Origin: Pseudoflavonifractor sp. 60
GTDB taxonomy: Bacteria > Bacillota > Clostridia > Oscillospirales > Oscillospiraceae
Assembly: GCF_009911645.1 (NCBI RefSeq)
Contig: NZ_QWKI01000107.1
Coordinates: 1 to 49,525 of the forward strand
DNA length: 49,525 nucleotides
Reading direction: 5' to 3'
Under the pieces are notes generated by a model. The model did not search any database and was not told the origin of the DNA. It saw only the letters and a list, made by a program, of their open reading frames with translations. The first letter of the stretch is position 1; each line of letters starts with the position of its first letter. Positions 36,796-45,465 of this stretch are shown here, in pieces. The position numbers were made by a program, and so were the translations under genes.

Positions 36796-36870
36796 TTAAT
36801 CCCTTCTCATAAAATAGCGGTATATCTGCCGGGCGTGGGTTTCATAGAGGTCCTCTCCTCTGCGGGCCAC
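36796..36870 (-). CDS. 24-residue peptide resembling a sigma-factor start
   Basis: GTG with GGGAGGTGAGCGCC upstream opens a 24-codon frame, (M)ARRGEDLYETHARQIYRYFM ending RRD, and stops beside the shared terminator. The sequence resembles the first helix of ECF sigma factors (EELYxxYxxxVYRYxxRR). It may be the stub of a decayed sigma gene or a real small protein. The excellent ribosome binding site and neat end argue that it is translated. The rest of the 36772-37024 gap shows only the promoter of the next gene. Confidence 0.4.
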   Translation of the reverse strand: MARRGEDLYETHARQIYRYFMRRD

Positions 36871-36958
36871 GGCGCTCACCTCCCTGTTCTGTATATTAGT
36901 TCTTCGGGCCACCCTTTTGTTACAGTCTTCCCAAAAATAATCTCACATCTTTCTATCG

Positions 36959-36987
36959 TTGCCTTTGTCCCCCGGATATGCTATAAT
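36959..36987 (+). promoter_or_regulatory. Promoter for the TIGR00300 gene
   Basis: TTGCCT, 17 nt, TATAAT, with TGC before the -10 (extended -10), about 38 bp upstream of the start. Confidence 0.75.
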
Positions 36988-37024
36988 TAAGACAACAAAC
37001 TTTTGATGGATGGGAGGTCCTCTT

Positions 37025-38113
37025 ATGCCCTTCGTTCTCCCCGCATATTACCCGCCCCAGTTTGACGCCCCTCCGCTCCAGTCCGCCCCCAACGCCAGCC
37101 TGGCCCCCGCCCCCCAGGACGGCGTGGCCCCCCAGGGCTACCACGCCACCAGCATCTTTCCCGAGTACTTTAAAATCGACGGCCAGTGGCTGCTGGCGGA
37201 GGAGAGCCGCATGGACTGCGTGGCCGTTCTTCGCGGCGGGAAAATCGCCGTGGTGGAGTTCCGCAACCTGAAGGCGGGAGACCAGGTGGTGCTGGGCCGC
37301 ACGGAGGACGGCTCCCAGGGCATCTATGTCCACGCCTCCGGGTTCCAGGAGGGGGACGGCGGCGATCGGGAGACCTTCGCCTTCCGCCAGGGCCGCTCCC
37401 GAGAGACCGCCTACTCCATGGACTACGACTCCATCTACGAGCTGCTGCGCTACGAGCGGGAGCATGGCCACATCGTCTGGGTACTGGGTCCCGCCTGCGC
37501 TTTCGACGCCGATGCCCGGGACGCCTTCGCCTCCCTGGTACGGCGGGGCTACGTCCACGCCCTGCTGGCCGGCAACGCCCTGGCCACCCACGACCTGGAG
37601 GCGGGCTATCTGCGTACCGCCTTGGGCCAAGATATCTACACCCAGCGCAGCCAGCCCAACGGCCACTACAACCACATCGACACCATCAATGCCGTCCGCG
37701 CTCAGGGCTCCACCAGCGCCTTCATCGACAGCGGCGCGGTGAAGGACGGCATCATCTACGAGTGTGTGAAGCACCAGGTCCCCTATGTGCTGGTGGGCTC
37801 TGTCCGGGACGACGGTCCTCTGCCCGAGGTGTACGCCAGCGTGTACGAGGGGCAGGACGCCATGCGGGCACAGGTCAGCCAGGCCACCACCGTCATCTGT
37901 ATGGCCTCCACCCTCCACACCGTGGCCACCGGCAACATGACCCCCTCCTACCGGGTCGTGGACGGAGTGGTCCGACCGGTATACTTCTACTCAGTGGATA
38001 TCTCCGAGTTCGCCGTCAACAAGCTGCGGGACCGGGGCAGTCTGTCGGTGCGCACCATCGTTACCAATGTGCAGGACTTCATTGTCAACGTGTCTAAGGG
38101 TGTGGAAAAATAA
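37025..38113 (+). CDS. TIGR00300 / LOR-SDH domain protein (ornithine-cyclodeaminase-like)
   Basis: 362 residues from the ATG with GGGAGG 7 nt upstream. The sequence fits the TIGR00300 family (LOR/SDH bifunctional enzyme conserved domain), also the C-terminal part of cyanobacterial ArgZ/AgrE. Supporting segments are LLAGNALATHDLEAG, NHIDTINAVRAQGS, VKHQVPYVLVGSVRDDGPLPEV and SVRTIVTNVQDFIVNV. Archaeal members act as NAD-dependent ornithine cyclodeaminase; whether this one does is unknown. It is soluble and a single gene, closed by a bidirectional terminator. Confidence 0.8.
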   Translation: MPFVLPAYYPPQFDAPPLQSAPNASLAPAPQDGVAPQGYHATSIFPEYFKIDGQWLLAEESRMDCVAVLRGGKIAVVEFRNLKAGDQVVLGRTEDGSQGIYVHASGFQEGDGGDRETFAFRQGRSRETAYSMDYDSIYELLRYEREHGHIVWVLGPACAFDADARDAFASLVRRGYVHALLAGNALATHDLEAGYLRTALGQDIYTQRSQPNGHYNHIDTINAVRAQGSTSAFIDSGAVKDGIIYECVKHQVPYVLVGSVRDDGPLPEVYASVYEGQDAMRAQVSQATTVICMASTLHTVATGNMTPSYRVVDGVVRPVYFYSVDISEFAVNKLRDRGSLSVRTIVTNVQDFIVNVSKGVEK

Positions 38114-38153
38114 AACCCGTTCCCTTTCCCCGCAAAACTGCCAATCCAAACAA

Positions 38154-38187
38154 AAAAGGAGACAAATCCCCCGATTTGTCTCCTTTT
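38154..38187. terminator. Bidirectional terminator
   Basis: Perfect 15-bp stem AAAAGGAGACAAATC / GATTTGTCTCCTTTT with a CCCC loop and T-runs on both strands, between two convergent genes. Confidence 0.9.
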
Positions 38188-38194
38188 CATCATC

Positions 38195-38935
38195 TCAAGC
38201 CTCCACGCTGACCTCCGGCGTGGACGCCGCCTCCGACACCGCAGCCTCCGTGGCGGCGTAGCCCTGGATGGCAGCCTCCAGAGTAGGCTGGACTGCGGCG
38301 GACAGCTGCTGCATCTGATTGCGCAGCTCCAGCTTGCTGGCGGCCAGCTGGCTCTGCTGGCGGTTGTCAATCTCCGCCTCCCGCAGATAACCCGCCTCCC
38401 GAATGACCCGCTGGGCCTGGCGGCGGCGCAGCTCTTGGCGCTGGCGCTTGGCCTCTCGGATGCGCTCCTCCTTCTCCAGCCTGGCCTGGCGGGCGGCGGC
38501 GGTCTTTTCTTGGCTCAGCTCCCGCTTCTTTCGCCCCGCCCGGTTCACCGCCTTTTGCAGCTGATTGATGGCCGCCTGGATCCGGTCGGCGTTCTCGCTG
38601 TCGCTGCCCTTGGCCGCCCGCAGCCGCGCAATCTGCCGTCGGGCATAGCCGGAGGCGGCGTCCACCTCCCCCGCAGTCCTGGCCCGGGCCAGCTTGGAGT
38701 AGGCCATCATGGGAGCGTCGCCGTACCGGGAGGGATTTTTCGTCTTCTTGAGCATCCGCTCCCGCTCGTCAGCCCGCTGCTGAACCTCCTTCATCATCTC
38801 GGGCAGGCTGGGCTGGCTCTCCCGCCGCTCCCGCAGAGCAGCAGCCAGCGCCTCGCCGTCCACCTCCGCCGTCCCCCGTCCGGAGGCCGCCGGATTCTGC
38901 CAATATCCCCCTGCGCTTACGCCGGATACGCTCAC
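38195..38935 (-). CDS. Coiled-coil protein of unknown function
   Basis: 246 residues from a GTG with AGGAGG 8 nt upstream; an in-frame GTG 42 bp earlier lacks a site. The N-terminus is SVSGVSAGGYWQN. The centre (residues about 90-200) is a long, very basic and Gln/Arg-rich helix (RKKRELSQEKTAAARQARLEKEERIREAKRQRQELRRRQ), almost certainly coiled coil. The end is Ala/Thr-rich. No signal peptide or membrane span. Similar proteins occur in Clostridia without known function, and no partner is encoded beside it. Confidence 0.75.
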   Translation of the reverse strand: MSVSGVSAGGYWQNPAASGRGTAEVDGEALAAALRERRESQPSLPEMMKEVQQRADERERMLKKTKNPSRYGDAPMMAYSKLARARTAGEVDAASGYARRQIARLRAAKGSDSENADRIQAAINQLQKAVNRAGRKKRELSQEKTAAARQARLEKEERIREAKRQRQELRRRQAQRVIREAGYLREAEIDNRQQSQLAASKLELRNQMQQLSAAVQPTLEAAIQGYAATEAAVSEAASTPEVSVEA

Positions 38936-39091
38936 AACACGCCCCTCCTGTCCCTCTCCTCGCTTGAGGTAGCCCACTTAAAACATATATTTTAGATATC
39001 GACCGAACACTGGAAAAGGATAAGTGTTTCAGGAAAATTATGGGGAATTGCCCCCTCGGCCCAGGCAGTAAGATATTTTCTCTTATTTTTC

Positions 39092-39120
39092 TTTACACGC
39101 GTGCAAATGTGTGGTAAACT
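39092..39120 (+). promoter_or_regulatory. Promoter for degV
   Basis: TTTACA, 17 nt, TAAACT, about 45 bp before the DegV start. The remaining gap 38936-39091 holds only a GGGG-AATTG-CCCC mini hairpin. Confidence 0.6.
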
Positions 39121-39166
39121 TATTGGCAGAATCTAATTTAAAAAACCACATCTGGAGATGAAATAC

Positions 39167-40000
39167 ATGAGTTTTAAAATTGTAGTGGACAGCTGCTGCG
39201 ACCTGACCCCCGCCATGCTGAAGGACCCCACCTTTGTCAAGGTCCCTCTCACCATCCGCTCCAACGGCAGTACCTTTGTGGATGACGAGACCTTCGACCA
39301 GGCCGATCTGCTGTGGTCCATGCGCCAGAGCGAGGACGCTCCCTCCACCGCCTGTCCCGCTCCCCAGGCCTATCTGGACGCCTATCAGGGGGCAGACGAC
39401 GTGTATGTGGTCACCCTCACCGCCCTGCTCAGCGGCTCCCACAACAGCGCCGAGCAGGCCCGCCTGCTGCTGGAGGAGGAGAATCCAGAGATCAATGTTC
39501 ATGTGTTCAACTCCTGTTCCGCCGCCTCCGGCGAGCTGCTGGTGGCCATGGTCATCCAGCGTCTGGCCTCCACCGGGATGCCCTTCAAGCGGGTTGTCAC
39601 CGAGGTGGAGCAGTTCATCTATCATATGCAGACCCTGTTTGTGCTGGAATCTCTGGAGAACCTGCGGAAAAACGGCCGGCTGACCAAGCTCCAGGCCGTG
39701 GTGACCGGTGCGCTGAAGATCAAACTCTTCATGGGGGCAACTCCGGAGGGAGAGATCTGCAAGCTGGGCCAGGCCCTGACCATCAAACAGGCCCTGACCA
39801 AGATGGTGGATAAAATGGCCTCCGACCCCGCCCACGTGGGCCGCACCCTGGCCATCTGCCACTGCAACTGCCTGGAACGGGCCTTTCAGGTGAAGGCCAT
39901 GGTGGAGGCCAAGTGTAAATTCGCCCACATTATTATCACCGAGGCCGGCGGCGTCACCACCGTGTACGCCTACGACGGCGGGATTGTGGTGGCCTATTGA
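39167..40000 (+). CDS. DegV family fatty-acid-binding protein
   Basis: 277 residues. Starts MSFKIVVDSCCDLTPAML; an ATG 9 bp earlier is too close to the GGAG site. The DegV fold motifs are present: PLTIRSNGSTFVDDETFD, CPAPQAYLDAY, VTLTALLSGSHNSAEQARLLL and LFVLESLENLRKNGRLTKLQA. Family members bind a fatty acid and in Firmicutes serve as FakB subunits delivering acyl groups to the FakA kinase. No fakA is nearby, so the specific role is inferred. Own promoter and terminator. Confidence 0.93.
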   Translation: MSFKIVVDSCCDLTPAMLKDPTFVKVPLTIRSNGSTFVDDETFDQADLLWSMRQSEDAPSTACPAPQAYLDAYQGADDVYVVTLTALLSGSHNSAEQARLLLEEENPEINVHVFNSCSAASGELLVAMVIQRLASTGMPFKRVVTEVEQFIYHMQTLFVLESLENLRKNGRLTKLQAVVTGALKIKLFMGATPEGEICKLGQALTIKQALTKMVDKMASDPAHVGRTLAICHCNCLERAFQVKAMVEAKCKFAHIIITEAGGVTTVYAYDGGIVVAY

Positions 40001-40028
40001 CAAACGTTTCCCTTTTCCCACATAATAG

Positions 40029-40052
40029 AGAGGACGGCCGCCGCCGTCCTCT
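40029..40052 (+). terminator. Terminator after degV
   Basis: 10-bp stem AGAGGACGGC / GCCGTCCTCT with a CGCC loop followed by TAACTTTT. Confidence 0.75.
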
Positions 40053-40080
40053 TAACTTTTATCATCAGGAGGAATGTTCT

Positions 40081-40662
40081 ATGTCCATGAACCGCGAGCA
40101 GGCCTGGGACCTGCTGACCCAATATAACAAGGAGCCCTTCCACCTGCGCCACGCTATCACGGTGGAGCACGTGATGGGCTGGTATGCCCGGGAGCTGGGC
40201 TTTGCCGGTGAGACGGATTTTTGGTCCATCGTGGGCCTGCTCCACGACCTGGACTTCGAGATGTGGCCCGAGGAACACTGCGAGAAGTCCCAGGAGCTGA
40301 TGCGCGCCGCCGGTGTGGAGGAGTCGATCATCCGCGCCACCGCCAGCCACGGCTGGGGCCTGCGGGTTGATATCAAGCCGGAGCACGAGATGGAGAAGGT
40401 CCTCTACGCCAGCGACGAGCTCACCGGCCTCATCGGCGCGGCCGCCCTCATGCGCCCCTCCAAGAGCGTGGCGGATATGGAGCTGAAATCGCTGAAAAAG
40501 AAGTTCAAGGACAAAAAATTTGCCGCCGGCTGTTCCCGGGATGTGATCGCCAACGGGGCCCAGCTGCTGGGCTGGGAGCTGGACAAGCTACTGGATATGA
40601 CCCTCCGCGCCATGCAGGCGGAGGAGGCGGCCATCGAGGCGGCAGTGGCGGCACTGGGCTGA
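40081..40662 (+). CDS. HD-domain phosphohydrolase-like protein
   Basis: 193 residues from the ATG after CAGGAGGAATGTTCT. HD-domain metal motifs: His in RHAITVEHV, HD in VGLLHDLDFE, and distal His/Asp near TASHGWGLRVD and LYASDELTG. It resembles the small HDIG proteins that hydrolyse nucleotides or phosphate esters; the substrate is unknown. Soluble. It is followed by the yebC promoter after 18 bp. Confidence 0.9.
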   Translation: MSMNREQAWDLLTQYNKEPFHLRHAITVEHVMGWYARELGFAGETDFWSIVGLLHDLDFEMWPEEHCEKSQELMRAAGVEESIIRATASHGWGLRVDIKPEHEMEKVLYASDELTGLIGAAALMRPSKSVADMELKSLKKKFKDKKFAAGCSRDVIANGAQLLGWELDKLLDMTLRAMQAEEAAIEAAVAALG

Positions 40663-40680
40663 AAAAACACCGCTCAGGTC

Positions 40681-40709
40681 TTGCAAACCGGCCCAAACAG
40701 TGGTATAAT
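40681..40709 (+). promoter_or_regulatory. Promoter for yebC
   Basis: TTGCAA, 17 nt, TATAAT, about 36 bp before the start. Confidence 0.8.
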
Positions 40710-40744
40710 ACCACCGCTTATTACACAAAGAGGGGAAGATATTC

Positions 40745-41473
40745 ATGTCCGGACATTCCAAGTGGCACAATATACAAAAGACCAAGGGGGCGGCGGACGC
40801 CAAACGCTCCCAGATCTTTACCAAGATCGCCCGCGAGATGATCGTGGCGGTGAAGACCGGCGGCAGCGGCGACCCGGCCAACAACTCCCGCCTGGCCACC
40901 GTCATCGCCAAGGCCAAGGCGGCCAATATGCCCAACGACAACATCAAGCGCACCATTGACAAGGCCCTGGGCTCGGGCAACACCGACAGCTTCGAGAACG
41001 TGGTCTACGAGGGCTACGGCCCCAACGGCGTGGCCGTCATCGTGGAGGCCCTCACCGACAACCGCAACCGCACCGCGCCCGAGGTGCGCCACCTGCTGGA
41101 CAAGTACGGCAAGGGCCTGGGGGCCACCGGCTGCGTGTCCTGGTCCTTCGACCGCAAGGGCGTTATCGTCATTGAGTCTGAGGACCTGGACGAGGACACC
41201 GTGATGATGGACGCCCTGGACGCCGGGGCGGACGATATGCAGGCGGACGGCGAGGTCTTTGAGGTCTACACCAACCCCGACGCCTTCGCCGCCGTCACCG
41301 AAGCGCTGGAGGCCAAGGGCTACACCTTCCTGGAGGCCGGAGTGCAGATGGTGCCCCAGAACTATGTCAAGCTCACCGATGAGGGCGATATCAAGAACAT
41401 GGAAAAGCTCATCGACCTGCTGGAGGAGAACGACGACGTGCAGAACGTCTACCACAACTGGGATCAGGATTAA
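40745..41473 (+). CDS. yebC: YebC/PmpR/TACO1 family protein
   Basis: 242 residues, full length. MSGHSKWHNIQKTKGAADAKR and FTKIAREMIVAVKTGG at the N-terminus, NMPNDNIKRTIDKALG and YEGYGPNGVAVIVEALTDNRNRT in the middle, and LIDLLEENDDVQNVYHN at the end are diagnostic. Family members were annotated as transcription regulators but also help ribosomes pass polyproline stretches. ATG after AGAGGGGAAG. It ends at a strong terminator. Confidence 0.97.
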   Translation: MSGHSKWHNIQKTKGAADAKRSQIFTKIAREMIVAVKTGGSGDPANNSRLATVIAKAKAANMPNDNIKRTIDKALGSGNTDSFENVVYEGYGPNGVAVIVEALTDNRNRTAPEVRHLLDKYGKGLGATGCVSWSFDRKGVIVIESEDLDEDTVMMDALDAGADDMQADGEVFEVYTNPDAFAAVTEALEAKGYTFLEAGVQMVPQNYVKLTDEGDIKNMEKLIDLLEENDDVQNVYHNWDQD

Positions 41474-41479
41474 GACAAG

Positions 41480-41499
41480 CGGGGGCCTTTCGGCCCCCG
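41480..41499 (+). terminator. Terminator after yebC
   Basis: 8-bp GC stem CGGGGGCC / GGCCCCCG with a TTTC loop followed by TTCTG; the U-tract is short. Confidence 0.65.
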
Positions 41500-41521
41500 T
41501 TCTGCATAGGAGGTGCTGTGA

Positions 41522-43228
41522 ATGGAAGTGTTTGAGAGAGCGGTCCAGGAGGCCGCGGAATCCGGTGAGCTCTCCTTCCCCACCCGGCGGAAGCTGTGGC
41601 TGGCGCTGGGGCCCTGGGAGGAGCAAGAGGAGGACAGCCCCTGTCCTCTCACCCAGCCTCTGCAAAAGCGGGCGCAGCTGGCGCTGGCCTGCGCCAAAAA
41701 GGTGGGCAGGATCTGGGCGGCCTACGATCCGGAGGACAAAAAACCCCAGACGCTGGTGAAGCAGGCAAACGCCTACCTCAGCGGCAAGCTGCCTGCGGAC
41801 CAGCTGGAACAGCTGTGGCATCAGTCGGACTACATGAACGAGCTGGAGGGTGAGCGGTACAGCTTTGCCCCTCTGGCCGCCATCGCCGCTGAACGGGCGA
41901 CCGCAGTGGTCCTTTACGATGAATTTCTCCTGGCCCCCGACTATGCCGATGCCGGCGACACTGATTTGGACGCCTACGACTGGGACGCCGCCTGGTGCGC
42001 CTCTCTGGCCTGGGCCCACCAGGACGAGGATGCCAGCCCCGGGGAGCAGAAGGTGGCTGAGTTGAAGTTCTGGGCCTGGTATCTGGAGCAGACCGCCCGG
42101 CTGCTTGGGATGGAGGACTGGAAGTTTCCCAAAAAGGCGGTCAGGGACTTTAAGAACAGGCAGGAGCTGGCCCATCCGGTGCCCGAGGAAGTCACCATGG
42201 AGAGCTTCACCGCCTTTCTGGACTGCGGACTCTACCAATGCCATAACACCGTCTCCCGGGGCGGAATCAACCAGTTTGCCGAAAAGCTGCCCACCTATGA
42301 TATCCATACCCTCTGTCCGGACAGAGAGGCCGTCTGCCCCAGGTGCAGGACCACCTCCACCCTGCTGAAATTTTTCTACGGCGTCAACATCCTGGAGGCG
42401 GATCTGCCGGGGACCGGGATCTCCATCCGTCTGCTCCATACCCTCCCTATGTACCAGTGCCCCAACTGTCCGGACAGCTCCTTTACCCCCAGAACAGCCC
42501 AGGTCAACGCCAAGGCGGCCCTCAAGCGGTATCTGGCGGGACCGGGCCGTCTCCAGGCCTTTCAGGAGGAACTGGAACGGCGGGCCGCCAATGTGCTGGA
42601 CATCGGAGGGGGATATTTGTCCCTGAACGGGGCCACAGAACACCACCACAACATACTGATCCCCGACGGGGTCCAGGGGCTACGCTGGCTGGACCCGGAG
42701 GCGAAGCAGGTGCCCCTGGATATGGGCCGGCTGGGCCGCACCTCCTACCTCACCGGGCTGACCGAGGAGCGGCTTGAAATCGACCTGAGCCGGTTCGGCC
42801 CCCATGTCTATTTCTCCGGCCTGACCCTGGCTGAGTTCCGGGAGGCCTATCCAAGCCAGACAGAGGTGTTGGAGGACGGGAGTATCCAGCTCACCATGGA
42901 ACGCCACTGGGCCCGCTGCTGGCTGGATGGGACCGGGAAGCTGGAGCGGGTGGTGGTCCAGTCCCGATTTCACCTAGAGGTAGATATGACGTACTCCGTC
43001 ACTGTGGCCCGCTTTTTGATGGAGGAGTTTCACCTATCCCAGGTCCAGGCGAAGGAGGCTCTTGCGCGTTACCGCGAGAACGGCCTCCGGCAGGGGGAGC
43101 CGGGGCCGTTCTCGGGGCTGACCCGGGCGGAAGCCCTGGAGCTGTGCGCAAAGCTGCGGAGCAGGGGCATCAAGTGCCGCATCATGTCCGTCCCTGTGGG
43201 GGAACGGGGGGACACGGAGCTGCGGTGA
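41522..43228 (+). CDS. Large protein of unknown function, paralog A
   Basis: 568 residues, ATG 8 nt after AGGAGG. An N-terminal helical part (AQLALACAKKVGRIWAAYD ... DAYDWDAAW ... KFWAWYLEQ) is faintly like putative Imm-5 immunity domains. Two CxxC pairs (CPRC near residue 277 and CPNC near 318) suggest a zinc ribbon. A beta-rich C-terminal half (LEIDLSRFGPHVYFSGL) follows, then a last segment ending in ALELCAKLRSRGIKCRIM. No signal or membrane span, so probably cytoplasmic. It is directly followed by a paralog of the same architecture. Function unknown; the immunity idea is weak. Confidence 0.8.
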   Translation: MEVFERAVQEAAESGELSFPTRRKLWLALGPWEEQEEDSPCPLTQPLQKRAQLALACAKKVGRIWAAYDPEDKKPQTLVKQANAYLSGKLPADQLEQLWHQSDYMNELEGERYSFAPLAAIAAERATAVVLYDEFLLAPDYADAGDTDLDAYDWDAAWCASLAWAHQDEDASPGEQKVAELKFWAWYLEQTARLLGMEDWKFPKKAVRDFKNRQELAHPVPEEVTMESFTAFLDCGLYQCHNTVSRGGINQFAEKLPTYDIHTLCPDREAVCPRCRTTSTLLKFFYGVNILEADLPGTGISIRLLHTLPMYQCPNCPDSSFTPRTAQVNAKAALKRYLAGPGRLQAFQEELERRAANVLDIGGGYLSLNGATEHHHNILIPDGVQGLRWLDPEAKQVPLDMGRLGRTSYLTGLTEERLEIDLSRFGPHVYFSGLTLAEFREAYPSQTEVLEDGSIQLTMERHWARCWLDGTGKLERVVVQSRFHLEVDMTYSVTVARFLMEEFHLSQVQAKEALARYRENGLRQGEPGPFSGLTRAEALELCAKLRSRGIKCRIMSVPVGERGDTELR

Positions 43229-43242
43229 GAGGAGGAACTATG

Positions 43243-44883
43243 ATGGAAGTGCTGGAACAAGCGGTCAAAGAGCTTGCCGAAACCGGAACGCTCAGCTTCC
43301 CCGCCCGCCGGAGGCTGTGGGAGGCCATGGGCCCCTATGAGGAGCGTCCGGAGGACGACCCGGTCCCCTGCTCCCTCACGCCGGCGCTGAAAAAGCGGGC
43401 GGAGCTGGCCCTGGCCTGCGCCAAAAAGGTGAGCCGGATCTGGGCCGCCTACGCCGGGGAGGACAAGCGGCCCCAGAGGCTGATCCGGCAGGTCCGGGCC
43501 TATCTGGACGGCAAAATCACCGCCGAGGCGCTGGACAGGGAGAGCGGCGTGATTGACGGCTTTATGTCCATTGTGGACGATGAGCCCAACGACTCCGCCC
43601 CCGCCGCCGCCCTAGCGGCCTGGGACGCCTTGGTAACTGCACTCCACGACGAATCCCTGCTGGAGCCCCGCTATGCGGACGCCGCCGATGATGACCTGGA
43701 CCCCTACGACTGGGACGCGGCCAAAAACGCCGCCCTGGCCTGGCGGGACGCCAACTCCGACGGCGACCCGGGCAAGAGGGCGGTGCGGGAGATGAAGTTC
43801 TGGGCCTGGTATCTGGAGGAGGCCGCCAGACTGCTGGAGTTCGAGGGCTTCAAATTTCCGCCCAAATATATCAAGGCCTTTCAGGACAGGCAGAATCCGC
43901 CCAGGCCGGTGCCTGAGGAGGTCAGCCTGGAGAGTTTTACCGACTACCTGGGGGCGGGGTCCTACCTGTACCATGTCCGCACGCTGCCGGGAATCCACGA
44001 GACCCCCAGCGTGTACAAGCTGACCGCCCGAATCTATGGAGAGTCCGGGATCTGCCCCATTTGCAGGCAGGAGACCCGCCGGTTCGATTGCATCATGGCC
44101 TTCAACTATCTGGAGTCTCCCCTGCCTGGAGCGGAGCTGCCCTTGTATATCACCCAGGAGGTCCCGCTCTTTCACTGCCCTGACCACTCCCACGAGTGGT
44201 GCTTCCCGCCAACCCCCCGCGTCAATCCCAAGGCGGCGCTGAAGCACTACTTGAAGGAGCCGGGACGGGCGGAGGCTCTGCTGGAGCAGCTGGAGCGGCG
44301 GGCGGTAAACGCCTGCGAGCTGCTGGGGGGCTCGATAATCCTCAATGGAAACAACCGGCTTCTGCGGGTCATCGACTGGGTCGGATTTCCCCCGGAGCAG
44401 GGGGCCTGCTGGCTGGACAAGGAGCGGGAGCTCTATGAGGTGGATTTGACCAGGTTCGGCCCTCACGTCTATTTCAGCCGGATGCCCTATGAGGAGTTCT
44501 GTCAGAGATTTCCAGAGCAGGTCCGCAGGCTGGAGGACGGCTCCACAGAGCTGACGTTCAGTGACTACTGGGCCAACTGCCGCTTTGACGCCGCCGGGGC
44601 CCTGGAGCGGGTTGTGGTGCGCAGCCGGTGCCACATCCGGGTCAAGGAGCTGGACCGCTGTGGGGAAACATTATCCCGGCTGCTGGTCTGCTTTCTGGAT
44701 TTGACGCCGGAGCAGGCGGAGGAGGCGGTCCGAAGCGCAGAGCAGGTGCTGTCCAAGGAGTGGACCCTCTCTGTGCTGTCGGGGCTGGAGAAGCGGGAGG
44801 CGGTCACCCTCCAAGCCAAGCTGGCCAAAAACGGCATTCCCTGCCGCGTCTGCCCAACCCCCTTGGGGGAACAGGGGGATTAG
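43243..44883 (+). CDS. Large protein of unknown function, paralog B
   Basis: 546 residues; of two adjacent ATG codons the second lies 7 nt after AGGAGG and aligns with the start of paralog A. It shares many blocks with A in order: ALACAKKVSRIWAAYAGEDK, DPYDWDAA, KFWAWYLEEAARLLEFEGFKFP, PVPEEVSLESFTDYL, VNPKAALKHYL, RFGPHVYFS, and a C-terminal EAVTLQAKLAKNGIPCRV segment. The first zinc-ribbon knuckle is kept (CPIC) and the second is CPDHSH, so Cys has been replaced by His. It sits 14 bp after A. The pair is a tandem duplication within one operon. Confidence 0.8.
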   Translation: MEVLEQAVKELAETGTLSFPARRRLWEAMGPYEERPEDDPVPCSLTPALKKRAELALACAKKVSRIWAAYAGEDKRPQRLIRQVRAYLDGKITAEALDRESGVIDGFMSIVDDEPNDSAPAAALAAWDALVTALHDESLLEPRYADAADDDLDPYDWDAAKNAALAWRDANSDGDPGKRAVREMKFWAWYLEEAARLLEFEGFKFPPKYIKAFQDRQNPPRPVPEEVSLESFTDYLGAGSYLYHVRTLPGIHETPSVYKLTARIYGESGICPICRQETRRFDCIMAFNYLESPLPGAELPLYITQEVPLFHCPDHSHEWCFPPTPRVNPKAALKHYLKEPGRAEALLEQLERRAVNACELLGGSIILNGNNRLLRVIDWVGFPPEQGACWLDKERELYEVDLTRFGPHVYFSRMPYEEFCQRFPEQVRRLEDGSTELTFSDYWANCRFDAAGALERVVVRSRCHIRVKELDRCGETLSRLLVCFLDLTPEQAEEAVRSAEQVLSKEWTLSVLSGLEKREAVTLQAKLAKNGIPCRVCPTPLGEQGD

Positions 44884-44886
44884 TGG

Positions 44887-45465
44887 TCACAGGGATACTT
44901 CCTGCTCCCAGTCGCAAATCAGCCCCTTCTGAAGGACGACCGCTATCTCACAGTCCTCCTGCCCTGTCTCCAAACGCTCCAAGGTCCCCAGCAGAAATAC
45001 ACCCTGCATCAGACCGGTCAGAATCAGCAGCACCTGATCCCCCTCTCTCAGCTCCAGCTCCCGGAGGGCCGGCCCCTTGCCCGAGAGGCGCACCGCCCGG
45101 CGCCCCTCTCGGGCCCTTACACAAACCGTGCAAGGAAACGTGCCGTCTCCTTCTTCGCCGTCCTCCTGCTGCTTCTTACGATACTCCTCCAGCAGCTGGC
45201 CGCTGCCGCCGTAGCGGCTGAGACAGGCGTTCCATTTCCCCTGGATGGCTTTGTCTATGCGCCGCGCCACAATCCGCCCCGGCGCAAACCGGAGCGTCAG
45301 GGCGTCGGAGGCCCAGAACGCTGTCCCTCCAACGGCACACAGCATCCCAAGAGCAGAGGCAAGGTTCGGGTTCCGCCACACACAGTACACCAGGGCGGCG
45401 CCTCCCCCAATCATTCCAAGCGCAAGAAGCAGGACAAAAAATCCCTGCCATTTCTCCCGCCTCAC
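44887..45465 (-). CDS. Two-span membrane protein of unknown function
   Basis: 192 residues from a GTG start that overlaps the trmD stop (GTGA). Two hydrophobic helices (about 9-28 and 35-52) are followed by a soluble, charged domain of about 130 residues with a possible small beta-barrel (CTVCVRAREGRRAVRLSGKGPALRELELREGDQVLLIL). Translational coupling to trmD is clear but need not mean a shared function. No family recognised. Convergent with paralog B, only 3 bp apart. Confidence 0.75.
   Translation of the reverse strand: MRREKWQGFFVLLLALGMIGGGAALVYCVWRNPNLASALGMLCAVGGTAFWASDALTLRFAPGRIVARRIDKAIQGKWNACLSRYGGSGQLLEEYRKKQQEDGEEGDGTFPCTVCVRAREGRRAVRLSGKGPALRELELREGDQVLLILTGLMQGVFLLGTLERLETGQEDCEIAVVLQKGLICDWEQEVSL

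Noticed and set aside
38936-39010. Sigma-D (flagellar) type promoter GTCGATAT for the coiled-coil gene
   Set aside because: No TAAA element lies at the required distance, and no flagellar genes are nearby.
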